A stretch of 64,000 nt of DNA from the NCBI RefSeq assembly GCF_003335505.1, contig NZ_QPEX01000046.1, forward strand, positions 124,001 through 188,000. The letters are read 5' to 3'. This stretch comes from Bremerella cremea (GTDB lineage: Bacteria > Planctomycetota > Planctomycetia > Pirellulales > Pirellulaceae). Shown here one piece after another: positions 44,725 to 53,681 of the stretch. A program made the position numbers and the translations under genes. Positions within the stretch are counted from its first letter, which is position 1. The number at the start of each line of letters is the position of its first letter. Below the pieces are notes generated by a model that was not told the DNA's origin, made no database searches, and saw nothing but the letters and a program-made list of their open reading frames with translations.

Positions 44725-45852
44725 ATGTCCGCTGCGAGCGACGCCGACCTTCCGTTCATGCACCGCGCCTTACAGCTTGCCCAGCAAGGGCGCGGGCACG
44801 TCGAGCCCAACCCAATGGTTGGCTGCGTTGTCGTGAAAGCAGGGGAAGTGATCGGCGAGGGATACCACCAGAAGTTCGGCGGTCCCCATGCTGAAGTGAA
44901 CGCCTTGGCCAACTGCGGCGAGGCGTCGCTGGAAGGGAGCACGGTTTATGTCACGTTAGAACCGTGCTGCCACCACGGTAAAACGCCTCCTTGTACCGAT
45001 GCTCTTTTGGCGGCGAAACCGGCCCGCGTGGTTGTGGCCATGCAAGATCCATTTCCCAAAGTGCAGGGAGGTGGTCTGCAAATCTTGGCTGCCGCTGGCA
45101 TGGAAGTTTGCGTTGGTGTTCTCGGCGACGAAGCCCAGCGGCTCAACGCTCCGTATCTCAAACGGCAGCGGCAAGGCAAGCCGTGGCTGATTGCCAAGTG
45201 GGCGATGACCCTAGACGGCAAACTGGCCACCGCCAACGGCAGCAGCAAGTGGATTAGCAGCGAAGAGGCGCGGGCCGAAGTGCATCGCATTCGTGGCTTG
45301 TGCGACGGTGTGATGGTCGGTAGCGGGACGGCAAAGCTAGACGATCCACTGCTAACCACTCGCCCTCCCGGGCCACGCACGGCGGCTCGGATTATCGTCG
45401 ACAGCCAGGCCTCGCTCAGCGAATCAAGTCGCTTGATCAAGACCATCGACCAAGCCCCGGTCATCGTCGCCACGTCCCCTAATGCCCCACCAGAACGCCT
45501 CGAACGCTTGCAACACGCAGGCTGTGATGTGATTGCTTGCCCTGGCAACGATCACGTCGCTAGACTCGACTTTCTGCTCGATGAACTCGCCCAGCGTGGG
45601 ATGACCAACATCTTGGTTGAAGGAGGGAGTCAACTGCTGGGCCTGTTATGGGATAACCGCCAGATCGATGAAGTTTACGCGTTCGTTGCCCCCAAGATCG
45701 CAGGCGGAAAAGAAGCAATCAGCCCAATCGGCGGTCAGGGAATTGCGAGCATGGAAAACGCCACGCAGCTTACTCGCACGAATGTAAAGACGTACGGCAA
45801 CACGATCTGCGTGCATGGTTTTACCGGCTTTACAGACCAGCAAGGTTCTTAG
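44725..45852 (+). CDS. ribD: Bifunctional riboflavin biosynthesis protein RibD
   Basis: A 375-residue enzyme for two steps of riboflavin synthesis. The N-terminal deaminase has the Zn motifs H55-A-E57 (GGPHAEVNAL) and PCCHHGKTPPC (about 80-90). The C-terminal reductase has AKWAMTLDGKLAT and ILVEGGSQLLG. Both domains look intact. Its stop overlaps the end of the convergent DUF1501 gene by 4 bp. Other rib genes are not present. Confidence 0.96.
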   Translation: MSAASDADLPFMHRALQLAQQGRGHVEPNPMVGCVVVKAGEVIGEGYHQKFGGPHAEVNALANCGEASLEGSTVYVTLEPCCHHGKTPPCTDALLAAKPARVVVAMQDPFPKVQGGGLQILAAAGMEVCVGVLGDEAQRLNAPYLKRQRQGKPWLIAKWAMTLDGKLATANGSSKWISSEEARAEVHRIRGLCDGVMVGSGTAKLDDPLLTTRPPGPRTAARIIVDSQASLSESSRLIKTIDQAPVIVATSPNAPPERLERLQHAGCDVIACPGNDHVARLDFLLDELAQRGMTNILVEGGSQLLGLLWDNRQIDEVYAFVAPKIAGGKEAISPIGGQGIASMENATQLTRTNVKTYGNTICVHGFTGFTDQQGS

Positions 45853-47165
45853 AACAACTCGTGAATCAGTTCGCCACCTTTGACTAACGTCAGCGGCTGA
45901 TCTTGATCGGTGACGTATTCGTCGTGCGGGTTCATGCCCAGCACTTGGCAAAACGTGACGAATAAATCTTGCACGCTCACCGGTCGATCGGAGACGGTCA
46001 CTCCTTGTTTATCGGTCGCGCCGATTACTTGGCCCATCTTCACGCCTCCGCCCGATAGGCAAGTGACCCAACCGTCGGAGTAATGCTCGCGACCACCGTC
46101 CGGTTTGAACTTGGGTGTGCGACCAAACTCTCCCATCCAGACAACCAGTGTGTCTTCCAGCATGCCCCGCTGGTCGAGATCGCGTAGCAGCGCGGCGTAG
46201 CCCTGGTCGATGCCGCCAGCGAGTTTCGGATTTTCATCCCAGCCATGCTTGTGGGTATCCCAACCTTGATCGCTCACGTTGCCGGTGCTGAACACTTCCA
46301 CGAAGCTAACGCCTGTTTCAACCAAGCGACGCGCCAACAGGCACCCCTGACCGAAATCGTTGCGGCCATAGGCATCGCGAACCTTGTCGGGTTCGTTATC
46401 GAGTCGAAATGCTTCCAGCTTTGGGCTAAGCACAAAACGCTGCGTTTGCTCGTAGATTGCTTGTTTCTCCTGCACGCGTCCCCCACCCCCATGGGAAGCA
46501 AACTCGGAATCCAACCGGGCGGCCAAGTCCAACCGTCGCTTGAGGCGATCTTCCGGCACAGTGGTAAGGACATCCTCTGGCAGCGAACCAGCACGTTCGA
46601 TCTTGAACGATTCGTAGCGCGGCCCTAATACACCGCTGTTGATGTCACGGGTAATAATCCGAGGCTTGCCAATCCGCACGAACGCAGGCAAGTCGTACGT
46701 TGGGTCAAACCGATCGCGGGCAACCACGCTGCCCCAAGTCGGATATTGAATGGAAGGGTTAAGCGGGTATCCGCTGCGAACCAATTTGATCGCGCGGAAG
46801 TGATCGCGTTCAGGACTTTGCATCGAGCGGATCAAGGCGATCTTGTGCATCATCTTCGCCGTTTCAGGAAGATGCTCGGCGATATGTACGCCTGGTAGCG
46901 ATGTCGGTATCGCCGTGGCTGGTCCTTGATATTGCGAGCCAATTTTGGGATTAAAAGTCTCGAACTGACTTGGCCCGCCATCCATCCATAGCAAGATCAT
47001 CGCCTTGCCGGTCTTACGAAGTTCGCTGGCTCGGGCGATCAGCATGTCGCGCCATGAGAGGCCAATTGCTCCGGCGGCGGAAGCGGTTAGTAGCTGCTTG
47101 AGAAAACCACGACGCTGCGTCACGTGACCATCTCGAGTCATCAAATTCCAGCAAGAACGAATCAT
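45849..47165 (-). CDS. DUF1501 protein with twin-arginine signal
   Basis: A 438-residue exported protein of the sulfatase-like DUF1501 family. The ATG at 47165 is used (AAGG upstream); the longer frame begins with TTG. A Tat-type motif TQRRGFLKQLL precedes a hydrophobic stretch. Family motifs are MILLWMDGGPSQFETFNPK, WMGEFGRTPKFK and the GRDHY-like GREHYSDGW. In planctomycetes these proteins almost always sit next to DUF1549/DUF1553 proteins, as here. The biochemical role is not established; alkaline phosphatase or sulfatase superfamily chemistry is inferred. Confidence 0.92.
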   Translation of the reverse strand: MIRSCWNLMTRDGHVTQRRGFLKQLLTASAAGAIGLSWRDMLIARASELRKTGKAMILLWMDGGPSQFETFNPKIGSQYQGPATAIPTSLPGVHIAEHLPETAKMMHKIALIRSMQSPERDHFRAIKLVRSGYPLNPSIQYPTWGSVVARDRFDPTYDLPAFVRIGKPRIITRDINSGVLGPRYESFKIERAGSLPEDVLTTVPEDRLKRRLDLAARLDSEFASHGGGGRVQEKQAIYEQTQRFVLSPKLEAFRLDNEPDKVRDAYGRNDFGQGCLLARRLVETGVSFVEVFSTGNVSDQGWDTHKHGWDENPKLAGGIDQGYAALLRDLDQRGMLEDTLVVWMGEFGRTPKFKPDGGREHYSDGWVTCLSGGGVKMGQVIGATDKQGVTVSDRPVSVQDLFVTFCQVLGMNPHDEYVTDQDQPLTLVKGGELIHELF

Positions 47166-47204
47166 GGCAGGTACCTTGGCAGGGGTGTCTACGTGCAATT
47201 TGAC

Positions 47205-49310
47205 TTAGCGGCGGGTGGTGAATTCAGCCGTGTTCAAAAGTGCCCACAAAAGGTCTTCGAACGCCTCGCTGCGAGAATCGATTTCTTGAACATAGTCGTA
47301 GGCAACGGTTAGCTCTTCTTCGCTGGGGGCTCGACCGAGCACGTTGACGTAGAGCCGCTGGATCGCCTGGCGGTCGTCGGGCGACTGATCAAGCATTTTG
47401 GCCAGCTTGGTCTTTTGATCGGCAGCTGCGTTGACCTGAGCTTGTAGTTGGCGATTGTTCATCAGGAACATGGCCTGCTGCATCGTTTGTGGGCGAAACG
47501 CTTTGCCTAAGGATGGATCGTAACCAAAGACTTCATTCACAAGATCGAGCGTGCTTTTCGGTGGCGGCGGAAAACGAACAGCGTCGGTTGGCTCGGTCGC
47601 TTCGCCGGTTACGTTCGGCAGTTCGATCGCTACGGCCAGCGACTTAAAAACCACATCGCCCCGCATCTTCCGAAATTCGGCCGCAGCCAATTGGCCGACG
47701 ATTTGGTCTTCGGCATCAAGCTGTCGCTGGTAGGCTTTGGTGTTCAGGATCAAGCGAAAGAGTGACTTGGCGTCGTATTGATTCGCCATAAAATGATCTG
47801 CAACGGCTTGATGCAGAGAGGGCAAGCTCGGATAGCCAGCCTCGGCGCTGATCTCGTCGATCGGATCACAGAAAGGAGCGTCCATCAGACGTTCCCAGAT
47901 TCGGTTAGTGTAAGCCTTAGGAAACATCGTGTTGTCTGGGCTGGTGACCCATTTAGCCAGTTGCACGCGACGTTCGATGTCGCTTGCCCCTTTCGGTAGC
48001 GGGTCGCCACGGAAGACGGTCGGCAACATCACACGGCTGGTTTCCGGTAGCTTGTGTTCGCCGGAAGATTTACTACCAACGATGATTTCGCTGCTATCGT
48101 TCCAAGGCAGCTTAGAAGAGGAACGCACAAAAAAGGCGGCCATCTGGTGGAAGCGTTCCTGGGGAATATCGACAAACGGATGGTCGTGGCACTCGGCACA
48201 TTGAATCTGGGTGCCAAGAAAAATCCGAGTCGTTTCGCCCGCCAAACGCGAAGTGCTCGCTTGATGGTAGCCCACAAAGAAGGCAGGCGGATTGTCCCTG
48301 ACTTTGCCGGTCGCGGTCAAAATCCGATACGTTACTTCATCCCAGCCGGTACCTTCGTTGAGTTGCAGAGCCAGCCAATCTTGAAAGACCTGGTAGTCGA
48401 GATAGGTCAGCTCAGGCTGCGGAATACGGTAGCTGAAAACATCGCTCCAATACGTTGCCCAGTTCTGGCCAAATTCTGGGCTGGCCAACAAGCGTTCGAC
48501 TAATAGAGCCCGCTTGGTCGGCTTGGTATCAGCCAGAAATTCGGTTCGCTCCTGCTCCGTCGGGATGCGTCCAATAACGTCGATGGTTACTCGCCGCAGA
48601 AACGTTTCGTCGTCGATGATCGCCGTGGTCTTGGTGAGATGCGCTTCGCGAACGATCCGTTCGTCTAACGCAGCGGATGTCAGCGTTTGTCTGGGCGGTA
48701 ACTTTGCGCGGACAAATTCAGGCGCGGTTTCCGGTTCGACAGACACTCGTTTCTTTTCTATTCCTTTCAACTTGGCAAGTTGATTTTGCGGCACGAAGAG
48801 AACCGCGTCGACGATGACGATGCCCTGAGCCTCGTGGTCCGAGATCGTTACGATCGCTTCTTTCTCTGGTGTAAAATTGAAATCGCCAAGCGGATGAAAC
48901 ATCAGCGGGCCTTGGGGCTTGTCTCGCTGATTGAGTCGAACTTGAGACTCCCCAGCATCATGCCGAATGACGATGGGCGCCTGGGCTGCGCGATCTTTGC
49001 CAGCGTTGTAAGCGAGATAAACTCGGTAACTACCTGGCTGAGGCAATTTCTGGCGGAAGGTGATCGTCTTCGACTGCTTGCTAACCGAATCGGTCGATTT
49101 ACCGCTATGAACGTAACCTTCTCCGACATACGGCTTGATCCGGTTGGACGGTACCCAAGGGCCGACCATTTCCGCTTGGACGTTATCGAGCAAGATGCCT
49201 GGGAGCGATTTCGTGTTGATCGCGTCTGCGGCTTGAATCACCAATGGAGTCGCTAACAAGAGGACGATCCCCAACAAATTTCTGGCATATCGCCAAGACA
49301 GAGATCGCAT
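47205..49310 (-). CDS. DUF1549/DUF1553 protein
   Basis: A 701-residue exported protein. The ATG at 49310 starts the signal peptide (MRSLSWRYARNLLGIV, ending near QAAD). About 55-190 looks like a beta-sandwich of the golvesin/xanthan-lyase-associated type (TFRQKLPQPGSYRVYLAYNAG, GIVIVDAVLFVPQ). DUF1549 covers about 215-430, with CAECHDHPFVDIPQERFHQM containing a CxxCH heme-like motif, and DUF1553 covers about 470-700 (NRIWERLM, QAMFLMNN). Paired with DUF1501 40 nt downstream. The precise function of this planctomycete pair is unknown. Confidence 0.92.
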   Translation of the reverse strand: MRSLSWRYARNLLGIVLLLATPLVIQAADAINTKSLPGILLDNVQAEMVGPWVPSNRIKPYVGEGYVHSGKSTDSVSKQSKTITFRQKLPQPGSYRVYLAYNAGKDRAAQAPIVIRHDAGESQVRLNQRDKPQGPLMFHPLGDFNFTPEKEAIVTISDHEAQGIVIVDAVLFVPQNQLAKLKGIEKKRVSVEPETAPEFVRAKLPPRQTLTSAALDERIVREAHLTKTTAIIDDETFLRRVTIDVIGRIPTEQERTEFLADTKPTKRALLVERLLASPEFGQNWATYWSDVFSYRIPQPELTYLDYQVFQDWLALQLNEGTGWDEVTYRILTATGKVRDNPPAFFVGYHQASTSRLAGETTRIFLGTQIQCAECHDHPFVDIPQERFHQMAAFFVRSSSKLPWNDSSEIIVGSKSSGEHKLPETSRVMLPTVFRGDPLPKGASDIERRVQLAKWVTSPDNTMFPKAYTNRIWERLMDAPFCDPIDEISAEAGYPSLPSLHQAVADHFMANQYDAKSLFRLILNTKAYQRQLDAEDQIVGQLAAAEFRKMRGDVVFKSLAVAIELPNVTGEATEPTDAVRFPPPPKSTLDLVNEVFGYDPSLGKAFRPQTMQQAMFLMNNRQLQAQVNAAADQKTKLAKMLDQSPDDRQAIQRLYVNVLGRAPSEEELTVAYDYVQEIDSRSEAFEDLLWALLNTAEFTTRR

Positions 49311-49583
49311 GGGCAGAGTTTTCCGAGAGGAGAGGTAAGTTGAGAAGTGTCTCCCCCAGGAAGGCGGAGATCGGTGGGCTCCTCTCAATGTAAGAAAAAA
49401 AGAAAAGTAACGTCAATCAAAATGCTGCGAAAATTCATTTTCGTAACATCTTATGGACGCATCACTGCCCTAAATTTACAAACAAGCCTCCAAGCGACGC
49501 CATCAACTCTCCCCCCCCCAGAGTCCGAAACTAGCTGGGGGAATCACGAACGATCAGGGAAACCAATGCAGAGCTGGCCCGTG

Positions 49584-49781
49584 TTACAGGGCGTTATGAA
49601 ATTGATCGATTTGCCGCTCGGCTTCTTCTTTGGCAATGCCATAGCGTTCCTGAATTTTGCCACACAGCTTGTCTCGCTTTCCGGCGATCACTTCGAGATC
49701 GTCATCGGTCAACTTGCCCCATTGCTCTCGCACAGTTCCGCGAAACTGTTTCCAGTTTCCTTTAATGGTGTCCCAGTTCAT
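49584..49781 (-). CDS. CsbD family stress-response protein
   Basis: A 65-residue small soluble protein with the complete CsbD signature (MNWDTIKGNWKQFRGTVREQ and the GKIQERYGIAKEEAE end). Members are induced by general stress in other bacteria; the molecular role is unknown. An AGGAG 7 nt before ATG supports the start. It lies 196 nt downstream of the PRC-barrel gene on the same strand, with a hairpin between them. Confidence 0.95.
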   Translation of the reverse strand: MNWDTIKGNWKQFRGTVREQWGKLTDDDLEVIAGKRDKLCGKIQERYGIAKEEAERQIDQFHNAL

Positions 49782-49841
49782 TGCTAGGCTCCTGACAAAA
49801 AAGGGAAGAGAGGTATCTCGATATAATTAAGCCAAGCCTCA

Positions 49842-49870
49842 GGGAAGATCGTTTCGAGAAACGACTTCCC
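49842..49870 (-). other. Hairpin between the PRC-barrel and csbD-like genes
   Basis: GGGAAG-a-TCGTTT pairs with AAACGA-CTTCCC over 12 bp with one bulged A and a CGAG loop. The downstream minus-strand sequence is A/T-rich (TTAATTATAT) but lacks a U-run. It may terminate the PRC-barrel transcript or sit in the leader of the CsbD gene. Confidence 0.5.
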
Positions 49871-49977
49871 CAAGGCGTTGGCCCAACAACCACTTCGTCA
49901 ATCCATCTCAGGGGTGGTCGATTTTGTGACCTCCATGTGTCGTATCACTCCATGATTCCGCCCTGAGACTTCCTGTA

Positions 49978-51000
49978 CTAGTTATCCTTGGTATCGACAT
50001 CGACACGCACGCCAGGGACGTTGATATCGGCATCAACTCCAGGACGCTCGACGTTGGCATCGACCTTGGTCGTACCTAAACGAGCGGTCGCATGTTGCGG
50101 CCAGTTATCTTGATCGAACCCTTTAACGTCTTTCAACAGCTTGGGATCGACATTCAAAACCAACTCGTTGGTATCGTTCTGAGCGTTATGCTTCCAGCGG
50201 AACTGGTCCCAAGCGACGGCATACATGCTATCGCCAATGCCAGCCAAACCGCCGACCGACAGGGCAGCGTAACGCACATGCCCGTTGCTCATATCGATCA
50301 TCAGATCGTTAATCGTGCCAACTTTGTCGTTCTCATTATTGACGACATTCATGCCAATTATGTTAGCCGCACGATGAACAGCCAACGGATTGGTGGGCTG
50401 GTCGGCCGCTGCTTTTCGCTTGCCACCAATTTGAATCCCCACAGGACCAGCTTGAATGTTCAAACCACCTTCCCGGTGACGATAATGTTTGTCGATGTCG
50501 TTCGTGAACGTCTGGGAAGCCATGTCGGGCCAGTTGTCAGCATCAAAACCGGGAGCTTTCCGCAGGATCTCTTCATTCAAGTTCAGCACAAGTCGTGCAT
50601 CGTGACCTTGCGTAGCTGGGTGATATTGAAAAGCTTCAAACGGGACCGCAAACAGCTTCGTGCCAAGCCCCAGAAAACCACCGTACGAAACGGCGACATA
50701 CTTAACTTGCCCACGATCTGTGTCGATTACGACATCGCGAACAACGCCCAGATCTTTGCCAGCTTCGTTGTGGATTGCCATGCCTTCGATCTGGCTGGCG
50801 CGGCGACCGAACATCGCCTTCGTTGCTTGGTCTGCCGTGTTAACTTCGACGTCCGCCTGCCCCGGAGCAGCCGGTCCGCCGACGTCGACTTGGACGTTTG
50901 ATTGATTGGGGTTGGCAACATCATCAGCATGAGCGAGCGAGGTAACGCATCCAGCGGCCATCAGGGCAGCAGCAGCGACTGCAGGAATCTTGCGTAACAT
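49978..51000 (-). CDS. Exported protein with two PRC-barrel domains
   Basis: A 340-residue protein. The ATG at 51000 has AGGAGAGG 5 nt upstream and opens a signal peptide (MLRKIPAVAAAALMAAG, cut near AHA); the longer frame lacks this. Two PRC-barrel units occur at about 65-135 (QIEGMAIHNEAGKDLGVVRD) and 205-280 (IIGMNVVNNENDKVGTIND). Each is followed by a WPDM / WPQH linker. The ending has GV/D/V repeats (GVDADINVPGVRVDVDT). PRC-barrels occur in H-subunits and in RimM, but exported tandem ones are found near stress genes. A C residue in MAAGC might be lipidated. Confidence 0.8.
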   Translation of the reverse strand: MLRKIPAVAAAALMAAGCVTSLAHADDVANPNQSNVQVDVGGPAAPGQADVEVNTADQATKAMFGRRASQIEGMAIHNEAGKDLGVVRDVVIDTDRGQVKYVAVSYGGFLGLGTKLFAVPFEAFQYHPATQGHDARLVLNLNEEILRKAPGFDADNWPDMASQTFTNDIDKHYRHREGGLNIQAGPVGIQIGGKRKAAADQPTNPLAVHRAANIIGMNVVNNENDKVGTINDLMIDMSNGHVRYAALSVGGLAGIGDSMYAVAWDQFRWKHNAQNDTNELVLNVDPKLLKDVKGFDQDNWPQHATARLGTTKVDANVERPGVDADINVPGVRVDVDTKDN

Positions 51001-51299
51001 AGGAACCTCTCCTTGAACTTCTGCAGGCAGATTTTTGTTAGCGTCGCGAGGTTCTGCCACAGGACCAAATTGCGACGCGGGTTGTTGAATGGATCGCTGT
51101 TTGTGGAACAAAGCCCTGCAATGTCTCCACTGCAAAGCCAAGCGATCAACGGTGAAACTGCTAACGCATGTACTGTTCCAGTTCCGGCAAAATGAATCCA
51201 TTTCGTGGAAGTTCTTAAAGAATGAGGCCAATTGAGCGTTAATAACTGCGGCAATTTAAGATTCAATCGCCCAGGCTGATTTCGTAGAGACCAAAAAGA

Positions 51300-51332
51300 A
51301 AAGAGCCTGGTCGTTAAACAACCAGGCTCTTT
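51300..51332 (-). terminator. Terminator of the Rho-N-like small gene
   Basis: AAAGAGCCTGGT and ACCAGGCTCTTT form a perfect 12-bp stem with a 9-nt loop, followed on the minus strand by TTCTTTTTGG. It lies about 40 nt after the stop at 51373. Confidence 0.8.
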
Positions 51333-51372
51333 CTTGCATGAGGGGGGGGAAACCGGGGAGGGTGTTTCCTCT

Positions 51373-51570
51373 TTACCAGCGACGGCGAATGACGCTGACT
51401 AGCTCTTCTTTGTGCATCAGCTTACTACGACCGCGAATTCCTAGTTGACTGGCAAGTTCACGCAGCTCTTTTACCGTGTGATCTTCAAGCCGTTTTTCGG
51501 CCGAGTCAAAAGGAGAGGCAGACGATTCCATTACTTCGGATGCAGTGGTTGGGCTGGTAGTTATCGACAT
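51373..51570 (-). CDS. Small Rho-N/SAP-like domain protein
   Basis: A 65-residue protein. Its C-terminal half (HTVKELRELASQLGIRGRSK and KEELVSVIRRRW) is the helix-extended-helix of Rho N-terminal domains, which binds nucleic acid. The N-terminal 25 residues are Ser/Thr-rich and probably disordered. GGGA lies about 6 nt before the ATG. Similar free-standing domains are found in stress or DNA-related contexts; the role here is unknown. Confidence 0.8.
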   Translation of the reverse strand: MSITTSPTTASEVMESSASPFDSAEKRLEDHTVKELRELASQLGIRGRSKLMHKEELVSVIRRRW

Positions 51571-51634
51571 GGTGAAATCCCATTTGATTTATCAATCTGG
51601 CAGCAAAACTTAACGGAGGATGTCAGGTATCCTC

Positions 51635-51886
51635 CTAAAACAAAATCCATACTCTTAAAGTCAGGCCCACAATCATGAGAAGCGCGATCGACATCCAAAA
51701 GAGACGGTCTAACATCACCATTTCACGATGACGATCGACGGCTTCTTCGGGATGGCGTTCCGCATGGATCGCATCAACAGGATCATTCATCGGCACCATG
51801 AAAGATCCGTCCGGAAGAGGCGGCTGAAGAACCGTGGCACTCAAACAAACGGACTTGGTCGTGCGATGCAGGGGGGCGTTGCTCAT
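51635..51886 (-). CDS. Small C-terminal-anchored membrane protein, hypothetical
   Basis: An 83-residue protein. Residues 1-58 are polar, with Pro and Met (PLPDGSFMVPMNDP), and a single helix at about 62-82 (LFWMSIALLMIVGLTLRVWIL) ends the chain, so it is probably tail-anchored. AGGT lies 8 nt before the ATG. It is flanked on the same strand by other small genes of the 49.5-52.2 kb set. Confidence 0.6.
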   Translation of the reverse strand: MSNAPLHRTTKSVCLSATVLQPPLPDGSFMVPMNDPVDAIHAERHPEEAVDRHREMVMLDRLFWMSIALLMIVGLTLRVWILF

Positions 51887-51937
51887 GATCGAAGACCTGT
51901 ACTAGATAAGGGGATTGGAATCTGTTCCCAACCTCAT

Positions 51938-52117
51938 TTACGACGCTTTGGGCTTCTCCGGATCGGTGTCGGATGCTTCCGTCGGTTCCTCAGGGGCCGT
52001 CGCCGGCTTCTCCGACTCTGGCGTCGGCGCAGGAGAATGACTCCCGGCGTGGAGAATTCCACCAACGGCAGCAAGTCCTAAAATCGAGAATGTTCCAGAT
52101 GTGCGTCGCCAATTCAT
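51938..52117 (-). CDS. Small exported or anchored Pro/Glu-rich protein
   Basis: A 59-residue protein starting at the ATG 52117, chosen because AGGTGG lies 4 nt upstream. A hydrophobic N-terminal segment (FSILGLAAVGGILHAG) is a signal peptide or anchor. The remaining 35 residues are rich in Pro, Glu, Ser and Thr (ESEKPATAPEEPTEA). No family was recognised. It sits between the small tail-anchored gene and the anti-sigma-like gene. Confidence 0.5.
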   Translation of the reverse strand: MNWRRTSGTFSILGLAAVGGILHAGSHSPAPTPESEKPATAPEEPTEASDTDPEKPKAS

Positions 52118-52367
52118 TGTTCCACCTGATTTGGCTAGAGGTATAGGGATGACTTTCGGTGCATGCCTACACGCAAGCGTCATGCCAAGAATGCCAGATC
52201 GGCGTTGGCCAGACGACGCAAACTATTGAATGGTCTTTAGATGCAGAGATTTCATAACAATATTGTCGCATCCTTTTGGGCGGGCAACATTCTCTGGGCG
52301 ACCAATCTTAGCCGGCTACCGGTTTGAAGGCGTTCAGCTCGAAAACCGCGCGAACAGAAATTGACCG

Positions 52368-52793
52368 CTAATCTTCCTTGCGAAGTCGGCCCACGCTCGA
52401 CTGAAAATACTTCCGACGGCGGGTCTTGTGCTGCTCTTCGCTAGCAGATTGCTCGGACTCTTCCGATGCCTTGATCAGGTCGGCCAAGTTCGCCGAGCAA
52501 ATCCGGCAACCGACCTCTTCCAGATGAAACGTGATGTAATTCACTTCTTCCTGAGCCGGTAAGACCCCCAGCAGGTACTGCTGTAATTGCGGCCGGGTCG
52601 GGCAGGTAATGCGATGCCTCCGCCAAATCTCTCCTAAACTATGCACGCCAGCGTCTCGTCGGGCGAGGATTTCCAAAAGCCGGGCTTTCAGTTCTGGCTG
52701 TTCGCGGATTTGTTCTTCCACCGAACTGGCTTCTTCGACGGCCAGTTCTTCGTTCAAATAGGCTTCTAAATCGGCGTTGGTCAGCGTTCGCAT
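52368..52793 (-). CDS. Soluble anti-sigma-like protein with Cys/His cluster
   Basis: A 141-residue protein without a membrane helix. After an N-terminal helical region (LTNADLEAYLNEELAVEE) comes RRHRITCPTRPQLQQYLLG and then FHLEEVGCRICSANLADL, which contains an H-x5-C-x2-C arrangement of the zinc-associated anti-sigma type, plus one more Cys upstream. A basic tail follows (KTRRRKYFQ). The family is typical of planctomycetes and commonly sits beside a sigma factor; here the sigma gene lies two genes upstream on the same strand. Anti-sigma activity is inferred from motif and context. Confidence 0.75.
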   Translation of the reverse strand: MRTLTNADLEAYLNEELAVEEASSVEEQIREQPELKARLLEILARRDAGVHSLGEIWRRHRITCPTRPQLQQYLLGVLPAQEEVNYITFHLEEVGCRICSANLADLIKASEESEQSASEEQHKTRRRKYFQSSVGRLRKED

Positions 52794-52865
52794 CGTTTCT
52801 GACTTTCTTTTCCCCTCTCGCGTATTAAAGTGCCAAAGGGGAGGGGGTTGGTGGGCAGCAGGCGA

Positions 52866-53570
52866 TTAACCTTCCGCGTGATAAATCTCTTCAAATGGCT
52901 GCACAACCACAAAGCCGTTGCCGATGAATTCCATTTGAAACGATTCGCCGCTGGAACGTCCAATCAGCGAACGCAACGAAATATCAGTCTTTAGGTTTGG
53001 GCTCAACGTTCCGCTCCAAGCCACCGTGGCGTTCGGATCGGTGTAAACCGGTTGGCTTGGCGTCACCACCAACGTGAGCGGTTCGTAGTGTGTGGTGATC
53101 GCGACCATACCGGTTCCGCTGAGGGTCATTTGAAACAGTCCGCCGGCCATCATGGACGAGATCCGCTTCATCATTTTGATATCCCAAGTCACGCTGTTCT
53201 CAAAAGCGAGGACATCGTTGGCATTCACGACGATCTCTTGATTCTCTAAACGCAAAATCTGGATCTTTTTGCCGAAGTCGGCCAGATAGAGTTTGCCGTT
53301 GCCCGATACCTTTGTCAGGCGTGCCCCTTCCCCGGTGATCGCTTTTTTGAAGAAGCCACCCAGGCCTTTGTCGAAGACCCCTTCTCGCTCGAACTTCATG
53401 CTGCCCAGGTACGAGATCATCGATCCCATCTTGGTCCAGACGTAGTTTCCCTTCAGGTTGACCTCGAGGATTCGCGGGCTCTCCATCTCGAAGAAGCCTT
53501 CGCCTCGGTCGCGTTGTTGGGTTTGCTCGACGAACTCGCGTAGTGTGTAACGGTTTTCAACGGTCGACAT
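52866..53570 (-). CDS. AIM24 family protein
   Basis: A 234-residue soluble protein of the AIM24 family, a double-stranded beta-helix related to TRAP-like proteins. Typical parts are NGKLYLADFGKKIQILRLENQEIVVNAND (given here only in pieces: YLADFGKKI, ENQEIVVNANDVLAFE), MAGGLFQMTLSGTGMV and the C-terminal SFQMEFIGNGFVVVQPFEE. Length is normal. The function of the family is unknown beyond mitochondrial biogenesis in yeast. It lies between the sigma factor and the anti-sigma-like gene on the same strand. Confidence 0.9.
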   Translation of the reverse strand: MSTVENRYTLREFVEQTQQRDRGEGFFEMESPRILEVNLKGNYVWTKMGSMISYLGSMKFEREGVFDKGLGGFFKKAITGEGARLTKVSGNGKLYLADFGKKIQILRLENQEIVVNANDVLAFENSVTWDIKMMKRISSMMAGGLFQMTLSGTGMVAITTHYEPLTLVVTPSQPVYTDPNATVAWSGTLSPNLKTDISLRSLIGRSSGESFQMEFIGNGFVVVQPFEEIYHAEG

Positions 53571-53681
53571 CGTTTCCCCCCTGGGATTGCTGTTTCGGAA
53601 AAGAGAACAAGTGAGTAGCCGTTTGCCTCGATACTCTGTGCTCTTTAGATCTGAGTGCGTTCTCGAAACGACAACGCCTGG

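Noticed and set aside
49347..49787. Plus-strand ORF opposite the CsbD gene
   Set aside because: It is antisense to a complete CsbD protein with a good ribosome site and shows no domain of its own.
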